Source: Geosiphon pyriformis (lineage: Eukaryota > Glomeromycota > Glomeromycetes > Archaeosporales > Geosiphonaceae). Taken from it: 64,000 nt of DNA. Shown piece by piece: positions 53,600-64,000 of the stretch (positions are counted from its first letter, which is position 1; every line of letters begins with the position of its first letter). The notes under the pieces are model-generated. The model worked only from the letters and a program-made list of their open reading frames with translations, searched no databases and was not told where the DNA came from. Made by a program: the position numbers and the translations under genes. Location of the stretch: contig JAAOMT010000134.1 in the NCBI GenBank assembly GCA_016748015.1, positions 136,184 to 200,183 of the forward strand, given 5' to 3'.

Positions 53600-55890
53600 G
53601 TTTTCCAGTCCATTATTCTCCTTTTTTTATCATATAGTTGGTCATCAAAGGTGACCCCAAAATGCTTTAAAGAATGAACACAGACTTCCCCAAGACCAAG
53701 GACATTGGAAAAACACCAGGATTATGGAAGACACTGGATAGCACACTTGACAGAGATAACTTATTGTCCAAAAAAATCCTAACCACACCAGCCAAAAAAT
53801 TGTTTACTGGGCTAACATGTAACCTCACAGGAAACTGCAAAGAGTCCAAAAGAACCCAACCTAAAACTTGTAAATCTAGGAATCAGTGATGAAACAGACG
53901 ACCAAGAATTCCATGATCATTAGAGAATAAGATAACAGCAGCCAATTTACTCTTAGTCTGGACTTGTTCAAAAGACTTTAATCTATACAAAAAAAGATGA
54001 TACAAAGCTTCACTAGGGAAATCACATGGCAAATCTGCTTTAGACTTGATGCCCTTCCTAATCATAACATCCCATTTGTGACAAACATTCAATGAAACAA
54101 AACTAAACTGAGTCCAGTAGGCAACAATAGACTGCAAGACAGCTGAGACCAAGTATAAAAATTGTTTATCTGTAACAGCCTTTCTGAGCAAGACATTGGC
54201 GAAAAAACAAACATCAGAATGAGCTTTAGTGACACTGAGCTTGGACAATCCCTCCGTGGATAAAAATATACCCAAGTAATAATATGTTTCATCTTTTTTG
54301 GCTATTGAAATTGGCTGTCCACATATACTCAACAAAGCTGTCATAACACCTTGATTGATGGGGATAGCTACTGTTTTTTTACTGTTGATAAAAATATCAT
54401 TGATCACAAAAAATTCACTGGCCATGTCCAAAACATACTGAGTAGAGGTCTGACAATTCCCAACCCAAATAGTATCATCAACAAATGCACCAGCTGCAAA
54501 ATAAGATGTCATTCCACCACCACTCTCAATTTGACCTGTTTTTGAAACAAATTTAGTATTGATCCTGTACCCACACAATTGTTTATGTCATTTGACTTTA
54601 CACAAGAGTGGATCATAAAAGATCCTTCACAAAAAGGGTGAGAAAACTTCACCTTGATCCAACCCATTATGAACCCTGTAGCTATTTAACAGACCAAAAT
54701 CAGTCATCACCCTGTTGAATTTATTCTCATGTATATTTCCAAAAAACTCAATAAATCTGCTATACATTTTGATATGATGTAAGCTAGCTTTCAGGTAGTG
54801 TCATCCAATAGAATTATATGCTTTTCTCATGTTTTGCAGAACCAACCAAATTTCCCTATTTTTCTCAAGAGCATCTTCAATTATTGACCCAACAGCAAAC
54901 ACTGGAGACTGTGTTGATATGCTTTTTAGTACTAAAAAGTTGTCACCTCAGAGAACATTAAACTTGCTATATGCTAACAAGATACGATCAGATAAAACCT
55001 TAGACAGAATTTTTCTAGCAGTCTCAATCAGTGCTATTGGTCGAGTGTTTGTAAGAATGTCATTCCAGTTATATGGCTTAGGAATCATTGAAACCCAAGC
55101 TCTTTTCCACAGAGTGGGCATCTTACCAACAATCAAACATGTATTCAACAGCACCAACAGGTATTTTAATACCTTTTCACCATTATGTTTTTATAATTCA
55201 TTGAGAATGCCTGACAAACCAGCTGCTTTGCCATCAGGCAGACTATTAATAACCAGGACCAATTTACTTATGTTAATTGCACACATCACACCAAAGAAGG
55301 CATCATCTCTAACATAGCCCAATAGTACATACTGGCTTGTCCATCGATCAGACAGCGCCAGAAGCACCAAACATTTTCTCATCCAGCCTTTCATGATTTT
55401 ATTCACACCTAACTTTACCTTCTCCAGTTCCAAAATCAAACCATCATCTATCACCAAGTAGTCCAATACCATCTTGTGAAACAGATGATCCAAAACACTC
55501 CTAATTATGCCATTCTTGTCCAGACAGAACCTCTTTATGCGCTTTTTGATCACATTCCTAATTGATATCTCCTCAGCCAACTTTGATTCATACATCTTGG
55601 ATTTCCTATATTTGCCCTTGACAAGAGACAAATGCTTGAGAATGTCCATCTGTTTCTTATCAGTCTGAACCATGCAAGTAACAACAAGAGCCTTATTAGC
55701 ATCCAACACTGACCATTTTTTTATAAGAAAATTGAAGCCAAAGATGTCAGCCAAACCCAATTTTTTGACAATTTTTGCAACCAGCAACTCAAGCCCCAAA
55801 AATTTAGAGGACTGTTCATTTTTCAAACACTGAAAATTGCTGAACCAATGTTTAGAAAAAATTTTATTTGCAGATTCTACCACCATCCCT
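53600..55890 (-). pseudogene. Reverse transcriptase of LINE-M
   Basis: From the N-side come GKAAGLSGILNEL, WVSMIPKPYNWNDILTNTRP, a fingers-palm part with FAVGSIIEDALEKNREIWLV, and NGLDQGEVFSP. The catalytic box is AFVDDTIWVGN (near 54478-54510), then INDIFINSKKTVAIP and YYYLGIFLSTEG. FVDD is intact. Nonsense codons occur near 55190, 54946, 54800 and 54580. Confidence 0.88.
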
Positions 55891-56089
55891 TCTAAAACTG
55901 ACTACATCAAGTCTAGATTATTATTCACAGTAGTCACAAAAAACCTATTCTTTGTTTCCAAAAGTCTGGCAGAAAAACAATCTCTATAATATAACCACTT
56001 GGCATTATCTGCATCCTTGATTTTAAACTTCCAATGGTTCCTGTTAACCTGTTTCCACAAGCTATTTAACTAAACGTCTAAGAGCCCAC

Positions 56090-56760
56090 TTAACCCAATA
56101 GACACCATAATAGAATTATGATTAGTATTAAGAAATCCGAAACAGAAGTGATCTTGTGACCAGCCACTGCTGACAACAGACACCCACTCACAAAGATATA
56201 ATCAATAACTTTCATGACTCCCCTTGAGTTGTCCCAAGTGGGAGCATTGACTAATGAATGTCCCCCAAAATTGTAGAGACTATTAACTAATGCATTAACT
56301 AAGCCAAAATCCACACATTTATTAAAGCTAGAGCTATGTTTGTTCTCATCCTCATTAAAATTACCACTTAATATAACAAAAGTACTCTTATTACAAGCCC
56401 TGGCTATAAAAGAGTTAACGAGACCAGCCTAAATTGTACGTACAAACCCAACACAAAGACGGATTACTTGTTTTTGAATAGTAAACAAACCATTAAGAGC
56501 CTACCCGGAATCTCAGAAATTTTTGAAACATGCTTGGCTAAATTTTCATTCATAATTAAAGTGACACCTGCACCTAAAAACCCAACATCCAGACCTGAAG
56601 TAAACACTTTTACACCAGAAAACTTATTCGCAATCCAAGACTTGATACTGGAGCAAAGCTTAATCTCAGTAACTATTGAAATATCATTATTTGAAACCAT
56701 ATACCACCTAATAATGTTATCCTGTTTAGCAAAAACATTCATACCTCTAATGTTACAAGT
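56090..56760 (-). pseudogene. Apurinic-type endonuclease of LINE-M
   Basis: The first part (56464-56742) shows IIRWYMVSNNDISIVTEIKL with the catalytic-type Glu, then GAGVTLIMNENLAKHV. The second part, in another frame (56090-56314), shows VNAPTWDN, KVIDYIFVSG and SVSDFL (in place of the SDH motif). It would nick the target DNA; the duplication TTAAAACTAT fits a T-rich nick site. Confidence 0.75.
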
Positions 56761-56899
56761 AGCAATCTTCCAGACTAAACTACTTATTGGAGAAGAGAAT
56801 GAATTATCACACCACTGCTAGAATCAAAAGAGTCCAACTTATTCATTATTGTTTTAATTAAATTCTCTAGAACCAACAGGCTAGCCTCCAGGCCATCTA

Positions 56900-58640
56900 C
56901 TTTCGCAGTTAAAACTCAGGAACCACTTGGAGAAATGTCATGGGTGACAGTAGTGACCACACTAGGCACAGGAAGAATGAATAACAGATTGTCAACAGTT
57001 ATATCCAGCACAGGTTTATGCTCGGAAGTGGGTGAAACAACAAAAATTGCTGACAAAACTGCCAACAACCTGTTCAGCTTACATGAAATGTCAGCTATCT
57101 GGTCAGACATATTCTCAAATGAATGCTCAAGGACACTAACATGCGAAGCTAGAATTGCAATCTTGGACATCAAACTGCTGGCCAGTCCTATGCCCGTATT
57201 GGTTTCAATGAATGGTATAGAAGACAAATTTTTAAGAGAGCCACTTACTACAGAAGCCCAAGTCGCACTACCAAAAGAGACAAAATGAGACACGGAAGCT
57301 TGTTTTTTGGCATAGATGAGCACAAGGTGCCTTTTATCCAAATTGGAACAAAGAAATTTTTTTTTGAAATCCAGTCCAAAGGTTTTCTCATCATTGCTAC
57401 ATCCAGAGGAAACATGACTAAAGTTGTCACATGTGGCACACTTAGGAGATGACAAATCAGCCCAGATGAAGTTGATACTCTTAAACACTAGCATAAAGTG
57501 AATAGCAGTCTCTCTGGCTTCTTTAGAATCAAAACATATGACAGCACATCAGACTTATGCATAAGATACTGAATTCCTAGAAATACAGCAAGTCTTTCCA
57601 CTATATAACTGGACCAGATTCGAGAAATCATGAACAGTTGTGCCCATCAGCAGAGTGTATAGGAGAGCACAATAGCTGTCCCTTAAATTCTACATTTGTT
57701 TGTTGGCGTTGGCTTTGGCAACCTGCACCAAGTCCTTACCCAGCAAGATTGACCATTTGGATGCAACCAGGTCAGTGTTCTAAGAACTCTCAAACTTCAC
57801 AAGTGCTTTCTGCCAGAGACCAATCAGCTGCATTTTGATTGAAAAAATTTTCCCATACTTGACCAAAGCTGACTCAATTGCCAATTTGGACAGATCAATC
57901 GGAATTTTCTTGATAATGATTTCCCAATCTGATCATATGCTGATCTTCTTTAGATCAGCATTGACAACAAGATTCTCAGACACAGCCAACTGTTTAGCCA
58001 AAGTGAGACTGGATTCAAACATGAAAGATGCCCTAACAATGCCTGGAAATTTTGATGGAGTTGACACACCTCCAAAACTGTTAACTTTGTAGAACAGCTT
58101 TTTGACACTCTTGAGTTTGTCATGCAGAGTATTTCCAGGAATGGCTGACAAACCAATGTTGAGTGCAAAGGATTTGGTTGGTTTGAAGCAGAATCTCTCT
58201 TTAACAGAAGTGACCGAACGAGAAGGGGATTCCAAAAGAACAGAGGAAGATAAGTCTATGTTGACGTCATCAACAGTAGAGCCAAAGTCACAGGGCCCCA
58301 AAGATGGAACCTTTATCATACCAGAGTTGAAGTGTTTAGTCTTTGGGGTGTTAGTATGAGAGTCCAACAGCTTATCACTTTTACTGCCAGCACTGTAGCC
58401 TAAGTTTTTGCCCAACTCGCGTCCCAGCTTTTTTTCAGAAGAGATATCTATGTTTTTGTACCAATTGGGCTTGCTTATAGGTAATTTGAAAGATAAATCA
58501 GCTTTGTCTCCCAAGTGTTTGACTTTACCAAGTGAAACCTTTGATTTTTGCCTCAGACTACTATTCACAGAACTAGTAGTGACATCTCTGGCCAATTTCT
58601 TTGTGAACATAACATTGACAACATTAGACACTAAAAGAAC
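56900..58640 (-). pseudogene. ORF1 of LINE-M with zinc knuckle
   Basis: It begins MSNVVNVMFTKKLARDVTTS with a Ser/Lys-rich N-terminal part (232 codons open). An RRM-like stretch follows (SDWEIIIKKIPIDLSKLAIE, KYGKIFSIKMQLIGL). Then come CATCDNFSHVSSGC (CX2CX4HX4C, about 57405-57450) and a possible coiled coil (LASHVSVLEHSFENMSDQIA). It would bind the element RNA. Several stops lie between about 57500 and 57930. Confidence 0.75.
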
Positions 58641-58786
58641 AATGAAAAAATTGGTAAGTTAAAAAATTGTGAAAACCAAGCAAAAGCAAAAGATGAAAAC
58701 AGATGAAAAAACAAAAACTTCTTCAAAAATGCGCTATTTCAGGAATTTGGAACATAGGAGAGAAAGAAGTTTTTTGTCCAATTATT

Positions 58787-60460
58787 TTAAAACTATATAA
58801 CTAAAAAAGAATTTTTACTAATATCAGATCAATAGTTTTAATTGAAACACTTTAAAAAATTTTGTTAAAGCTTCTTTTAGATAAAATTTTTTTAATATAT
58901 AGTAAGTTTGATGTTTTGTGTGGTAACAATTTTTCAGTTTTAAAAGACACATTCATCCAAACTCCAATTTTTGCTATTGGCTTTATAATTAAGAATATAT
59001 TAAAAAAAAACAGAAAGCTGTAATTGGTTCTTCAAGATATATACAAAGCATACAATTTTGTTGAGTAGCATTACTTGAAAAGCAGTTTGGTTAAGATCAA
59101 AATGTGTTTTTGCTTTATTGAATTTTTTGAAAATATACACAAATTAATTAAGTAATAACAAATTTAAACTCATGACAAGGTATATTGTTTATAATAAACT
59201 AAATCAGAATAAAGTTTTCTTGTTACTGCTGTAAAAGATTTTTTATAACTTTTTACTTTATAAGATTAAAAAATATGACTATGCATATGATTACAGAATA
59301 GATTTTAAGTTTTTTATATAAATTGGCAAACAAAATTTTAAGAATAGCAAAACGTTATTTTTGGCAGCTAGAACTTTATAAATAATATGATTTGGATTGG
59401 AAATAGCATAACTGTTACTTAATACATTTTAAACATAGCTAGTAAATTTTTTTATATTAATAATATTTCAATTAATACAGAAAAAACAATTGCTATTTTT
59501 ATCAATTAAAGAGTAAAAATCCTTATTTAATAATAAGTAAGTTAAACATTTTAATAGTAAAAAAAGGTAAAGCTTATTAATACTTAGACATTTTTTTGTC
59601 TACTGAAAGTTTTTCTTGTTTAAGTTTTACTAAAACACACTTTAATGTAAAATTTTTTACAAATTTGGTGCTAAAAAAAACTGTTTTTAATAAACAATTT
59701 CTATACCTGGTGTTTGCTGTTTTACAACCCATAATTGGTTATAAGCTGCAATTTAGTTACATGTTAATAAGTGTGTATGAGAAATAAAACAAAATGTTAA
59801 GAAAAAAGTTAAAACTTAAAACCAATTTACCCAAGAATTTTTCTAATAAAGTTATCTCTTATCTTGAGTTATATTATTTTAAAACATTTAATCAAATACA
59901 GACTGAAAATTCACTGGCTAATTTAGTAATCTATGCTAATTTATAAGGTGTTTTTGGCAATTTGTTTAAACACAGAGCTATGAATCTACAAATCATTAGT
60001 TAGATGCTCTAACAACCTTTTAGTTTTCCCATTATGCTTTTAATTACTTCTATAAATTGCTTCTTGGCAGGCATAATAAACACTCTGGCTTTATGTGGTT
60101 TGTTCTTAAATAATAACATATTTAATGTATTTTAAACCAATAAAGATATTGCTGTTGCAAATGTTTTGAGATTAGAACAATATATAAGAGTGATAAGTTT
60201 ACTTAAAAAAATTGGTATTGTTTTCATAAATCAGCTTTTAGATTATTATAACACATACTTCACATAGAATACATTTCATAAATAAAAGAGACTGAATTTT
60301 AAAAGTCTGATTTCTGGATAGTTTAATTGGCTAGCTGAATTTATTAAGAATAATAGTCTAAATGACAATTATGCTTTAATATATTATCCTATTTTCAATA
60401 GCTGGTTATATAATATTGGCTTTGTTAAAAAGTGTTTTTTAAAAAAGAGAGTTAATAAAA
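58787..60460 (+). pseudogene. RT part of LINE-K after LINE-M
   Basis: The frame resumes with FTNIRSIVLIETLKKIL-like code, then IFLIYSKFDVLCGNNFSVLK, parallel to ILLAYSKFNVL and GDNFLVLK in M. The open piece 59596-59787 reads FLSTESFSCLSFTKTHFNVK and QFLYLVFAVLQPIIGY, parallel to M residues after YYYLGI. The YVDD-type box is not recognisable. Confidence 0.75.
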
Positions 60461-61770
60461 TAATTATTTATATAGACAGTTCAGTTAAAAATTTGGGGTC
60501 TATAAATGCTTACAATAATGTTGCCACTTATTTTTTAAATGCTAATGTGAATACAAAAGTTAGAGTTCATGGCTTACTTTTTTTAATTTTTGTGGAACTG
60601 CAGGCCATTATTCTTGTATTGGATTGTGTTTCTGCAACCAGTTTAATAGAATTGTTTACAAATAGTTAAGCATTATTGAATTTGTGTGCTTTAGTTATAA
60701 AAAACGTCTAACCAGACTTTTACAAAAAATTTTGGATAAAAAAAGAAGATATTTATCAAATTATTAGGTTAAAAAATCTGTTAATTAACTAAAACAAGAT
60801 CAAAAATTATTTTGAAATTGTTGGCAATAAGTGTACAAATTTTTTTGCCAATGCTGTCACTATGTTTAGTTCTATATTATCTATTAGAATATCTTATTAC
60901 TTTCTTGCTATAAAAAGCAAACCTATCTCTAGAAATATTTCTTACTTTGTTAAAAGTTTTTTTGAAACTGTTAATTTTATTAGCTGAAAATCCAAATATG
61001 TAAATAGTATTGTGAACAAATCTTTTTGCAACTTTGTTAATATGTATTGGATTTTTAGTATATGATATCTTAATGGTCAAATTCAGTTTGATTTTATCAG
61101 CTTTGCTTTTATAGTACTTTGGTTGTATTTTATAAAAGTTTTACACTGCTAACTGTTCATAGCCAAGAGAAAAAAATTGTATAATCCGAATTATCTTAGT
61201 GTATTGTGTATTCAGTATAGACTGATAGAGGACTTAAATTATATGTTTTTATGTATACATAATAATTATGCCAAAAGAAATTTAATCTTAGATACTATTA
61301 AAGAATAAATTGGCTTGTTAAGTGCTTGTATAATTAACTGTATAATAATCTATTTTTTTCATAAAGCTGAATTTTCTAATTGTTTATATATGTTATTAGC
61401 TAAAGATTTCATAATAAAAAAGTAGATGATTAATACAGTAAGTATATTAAAAGATAAATCAGATAATAGATTATTAATTATTAATTTGATCTGGTATTTC
61501 ACTGAGAATTACAAATCTAACATATAGCTATTAATAACCAAATTAAGAATATATTATAAAAAACATAATCTATCATTACATGACAAATTTGTAATTTTAG
61601 CCATAGTTGGTTTAGTTTTTGTATAGTTTAGTAAAATAATTTATAATTTTGGTATCAAGCTGGCTATCTATATTTTAATCTATATTTTTATTTAAACAAT
61701 ATGCAATTTGGTTTTTTGTAAAACTTTTTTGTATTGGGTAATTTAAATATATAATATCATCTTGATTTAC
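60461..61770 (+). pseudogene. RNase H and C-terminal domain of LINE-K
   Basis: RNase H reads IIIYIDSSVKNLGSINAYNN, FVELQAIILVLDCVSA and LFTNS*ALLNLC, parallel to VYTDGSSKNAGS, AELQAVALALECVPS and LDS*AAIDAC of M. The catalytic Asp and Glu are kept, but stops abound. The last part (61690-61730) parallels the FGYRRPCLFF ending of M. Confidence 0.7.
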
Positions 61771-62453
61771 TAAGTAACTATTTATATATTTTTAAGTAAT
61801 AATTAGACTGTACTTATTAAACTTAATAATAATAATAAAAATAAGTAATTAATTAAATAATAAATGATAAATTAAATAATAATATATATTAATTAATAAT
61901 AAAATTAAAATTAATTTTATGTTAATTAATAATTTAATTCTTTATTAATAATATTATTTATTATGTTAAAAAAATAAAATATTAAGTATTATTAATTATA
62001 AAAAATTAAATTTTTGTTTTTTATACAAAAAATTTGACAACAAAAATTTTTTAAATTATATAATATTATTACTATTATAATAAAAATATTTTGTTATAAT
62101 TATTATGTAGTTTTTTTTTAATTTTTGTTAATTTATATATAATATATTTTTTTTAAAAATTATACCAAATTTTATTTATTGTTGTTTAAATTTTTTCTAA
62201 AACTATTTTTATAATTGTCTAAAGTAATTTTTAATCTAAAAATATAGAATGTTAATAAATTAGTAATAATATAAATTATTTAATAAATAAATTTTTTTTA
62301 ATAAATTTAATTAAAAAATAATAATTTTATTTAAAAATAAATATTTTTTCTTAATATTAAAACTATTACATATATATATTTGTAGTTTTACAAGATAATA
62401 TATTATTTTTAATATTTTTAAATAGTACTTATTATTATTATACAATGATATTT
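61770..62453. other. Extremely AT-rich stretch with a possible LTR trace
   Basis: Long runs consist only of A and T and no coding similarity is seen. At 61838-61945, AATTAATTAAATAATAAATG, then TTTTATGTTAATTAATAATT, follow the outer end of the F LTRs (GATTAAATAATAAATGATAA and TTCATGCTAATTAATAGCTA). The match could be chance in such sequence. The rest holds nothing I can name. Confidence 0.3.
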
Positions 62454-62589
62454 GTTTTTTTTTTTATTAGTGCTTAATGAGTGAGATCCAAACACTACCT
62501 AGTGCTATACATCAAAGAATTGATCTAAACTAGGCATGAATTATGCACTTTCTACACGTGACCAGTCACTTAGACTAATCAGAACAACA

Positions 62590-63640
62590 CTACACAGCTA
62601 TATGAACTGATACCGAATCACTTAAACCTAAAAAGAACAAACAAGGCTTGTGAAAACCAAAATGAACACCTAAAGCATCAGTGATGCCAAGTAATCTAAC
62701 CACTCCTGCAGAAAACCTTGAAGTCAAACCATGAATTGAGATGATGGCCAAACCATCCAGTGAGATCAATCCATTCTTTTCCATATAAGCACAATGCTTA
62801 GCATGAACTGACCAGACACCCTCTCTGAAAGCAAGACCAAGAATGTACACAAACTTGACAATCTCTAAAACCACAATCTTGGGGTCACAAAAGATGCAAA
62901 CAGCTTCACAAAACCAACTATTGAAAACAAAGCCCTTAAAAAGAGCCATAGACACAGAGGAATCAGAAACGTAGGATGACAACAATTGTAATATACCTGA
63001 GGAAGAAAGAGAGGAACCAGAAAGTGCCTTCCAGACTCCTACATAAGAATCCAGCAACTGATGTCAAGCGGATTTGTCAATCTTGCAGGAGAACGCATGA
63101 TCTGACACTTCTACCTCACCATAATATAAGTACAACACACTAGAATAATGTCTATTATAAAGGCACTTTCATACAGCAACTGGCAGCTAATGGTGCAAAG
63201 CCTTTATAAAGTAAGTACGCACACTGGCTAAAAGTCTACTGGTGAAATCTGCAGCCATGTGCAAATCAGGATGCCATACCAATGACAAACGGAGCCAATC
63301 AACCTCAAAAAACAAACTTCCCATCAAAACCTCAGAACCAAAACCAACCTTCTAGTGTGCATGACAAACAGAACAATAAATGTCATGAACAAAATGTCTT
63401 GAATTCCCAGAGACAATACCACTGTTAGCTGTCAAAAAATGTTCACTCAAGCGGGGGGAAAGAAAGATACCAATTGGAGAAAGAAGCAGCACCAGCAATC
63501 ATGTCAGCATGCTCATTTCTCAAAATGCCAGAATGATCTTTTACCTTGTGAAAACTGATCCCCAACTTCTTACTGCAAATCAAGTTGACAATATAACAAT
63601 ATTCGACCCAACATTAATTATGAAAATTGGAACACACCAG
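62590..63640 (-). pseudogene. C-terminal domain of LINE-N ORF2
   Basis: The open part 62590-63057 ends FGFHKPCLFFLGLSDSVSVH. Upstream in frame are SLVWHPDLHMAADFTSRLLA and YSSVLYLYYGEVEVSDHAFS, parallel to M. The Trp before HPDLHM, a TAG in M, is intact here. Stops near 63060 and 63176 break it. Confidence 0.75.
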
Positions 63641-64000
63641 ACCCAACTCTGACCTGCAAGCATCTAAAGCTGATTGACTATTCGAAAACAATGAACAGAG
63701 CTTGAAGAGGGAACACACTCCAGAGCCAAGGCAATAGCCTGTAACTCCACCAAAGTAGACGACATCAAACCTGACACACTAATGCCCAAACCCAAGCTAA
63801 TGTCCTCAAAAAAAACAGCAGCACCAGCTCTACAGCCAACCGTGCCAAGATTACTAAGGGACCCATCCATATATACTGACAAACTATTAGCACCAGTTGC
63901 TAGGAGATGATCACAAACAGACACATATTCACCAAATTCAAGAATGTTCAAAGGACCACCATTACCCAAAACCATAGACTGAGCATAAGAAGATCCCACA
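63640..64000 (-). pseudogene. RNase H domain of LINE-N
   Basis: The open frame shows VYMDGSLSNLGTVGCRAGAA and STLVELQAIALALECVPSSS. Beyond it, the third acidic-residue segment is read in another frame (LFSNSQSALDAC), so a frameshift lies near 63690. RT lies outside the window. Confidence 0.8.

Larger units (their letters stand above)
51972..58786 (-). mobile_element. LINE-M, full-length non-LTR retrotransposon
   Basis: The element is 6.8 kb on the minus strand. It has two coding regions: ORF1 with a zinc knuckle, and ORF2 with endonuclease, RT, RNase H and a C-terminal domain. A T-rich run at 51972-51985 is the poly(A) tail. The host sequence TTAAAACTAT is repeated at 51962-51971 and 58787-58796. 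Frameshifts and nonsense codons show it is inactive. Confidence 0.88.
47530..61860 (+). mobile_element. LINE-K, old non-LTR retrotransposon, interrupted twice
   Basis: Plus-strand traces run in the order ORF1, endonuclease, RT, RNase H and C-terminal domain. Each aligns by eye with LINE-M. Insertions are a solo LTR (50985-51736) and LINE-M (51972-58786). The body is extremely AT-rich. Residue changes relative to M are mainly of the type caused by C-to-T or G-to-A (Trp to stop, Arg to Lys, Pro to Leu or Ser), with alignable spacing. Confidence 0.8.
62454..64000 (-). mobile_element. LINE-N, 3' part of a third LINE copy (cut by the window edge)
   Basis: A run of 13 T at 62454-62466 marks the poly(A) tail. 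The 3' untranslated region (62467-62590) resembles that of LINE-M (51990-52110). The coding part matches M from RNase H to the C-terminus and is less decayed. Confidence 0.85.

Noticed and set aside
54829-55317. 162 aa ORF on the plus strand within LINE-M
   Set aside because: The minus strand carries conserved RT motifs there, so this ORF is a shadow.

Overview
This window holds no recognisable host gene. It is a nest of retrotransposons in a very AT-rich genome. I found only Ty3/gypsy-type LTR elements and LINEs, inserted into one another on both strands and mostly broken by nonsense codons. Polyadenylated non-LTR elements, nested LTR elements and the LINE protein style suggest an early-diverging fungus. 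An arbuscular mycorrhizal fungus (Glomeromycotina) fits best, but that is inference from recalled repeat style, not a database match.

Left part (1-20487, all minus strand). Element G (1-3366) is a short deletion derivative inserted in the protease region of element A (3367-6719). A's 5' LTR is cut by the 3' LTR of element H (6720-20487). H carries a complete second-family element, F (8746-18621), inserted in its integrase gene between matching (A)CCTC duplications. H ends abruptly at 20487 inside its reverse transcriptase.

Middle (20488-46614, plus strand). Element B (20488-30626) has two full but strongly diverged LTRs and no matching target-site duplication. It adjoins element D (30627-34702 and 44580-46614), whose integrase is split by element E (34703-44579) between ATGG duplications. 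E and F belong to one family and lie as inverted copies about 16 kb apart. A, B, G and H form a second family; D is a third.

Right part (46615-64000). A heavily decayed E-family LTR fragment (about 47060-47525) precedes LINE K (plus strand, about 47530-61860, extremely AT-rich). K is interrupted by a solo B/H-type LTR (50985-51736) and by a full-length minus-strand LINE, M (51972-58786), with a target-site duplication of about 10 bp. A third LINE copy, N, enters at the right edge (62454-64000, minus strand).

The E/F and A/B/G/H families share a pol layout of gag, protease, two cysteine-rich zinc domains, dUTPase, beta-rich linker, RT, RNase H and integrase. In E all of this lies in one reading frame. 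A separate third ORF lies between integrase and the 3' LTR. Noteworthy signals are the subfamily-specific palindromic minisatellites in the LTR U3 regions, a U5 sequence complementary to the primer binding site, the conserved third ORF, 5'/3' LTR differences shared by the two independently inserted copies E and F, and nearly transition-only decay.
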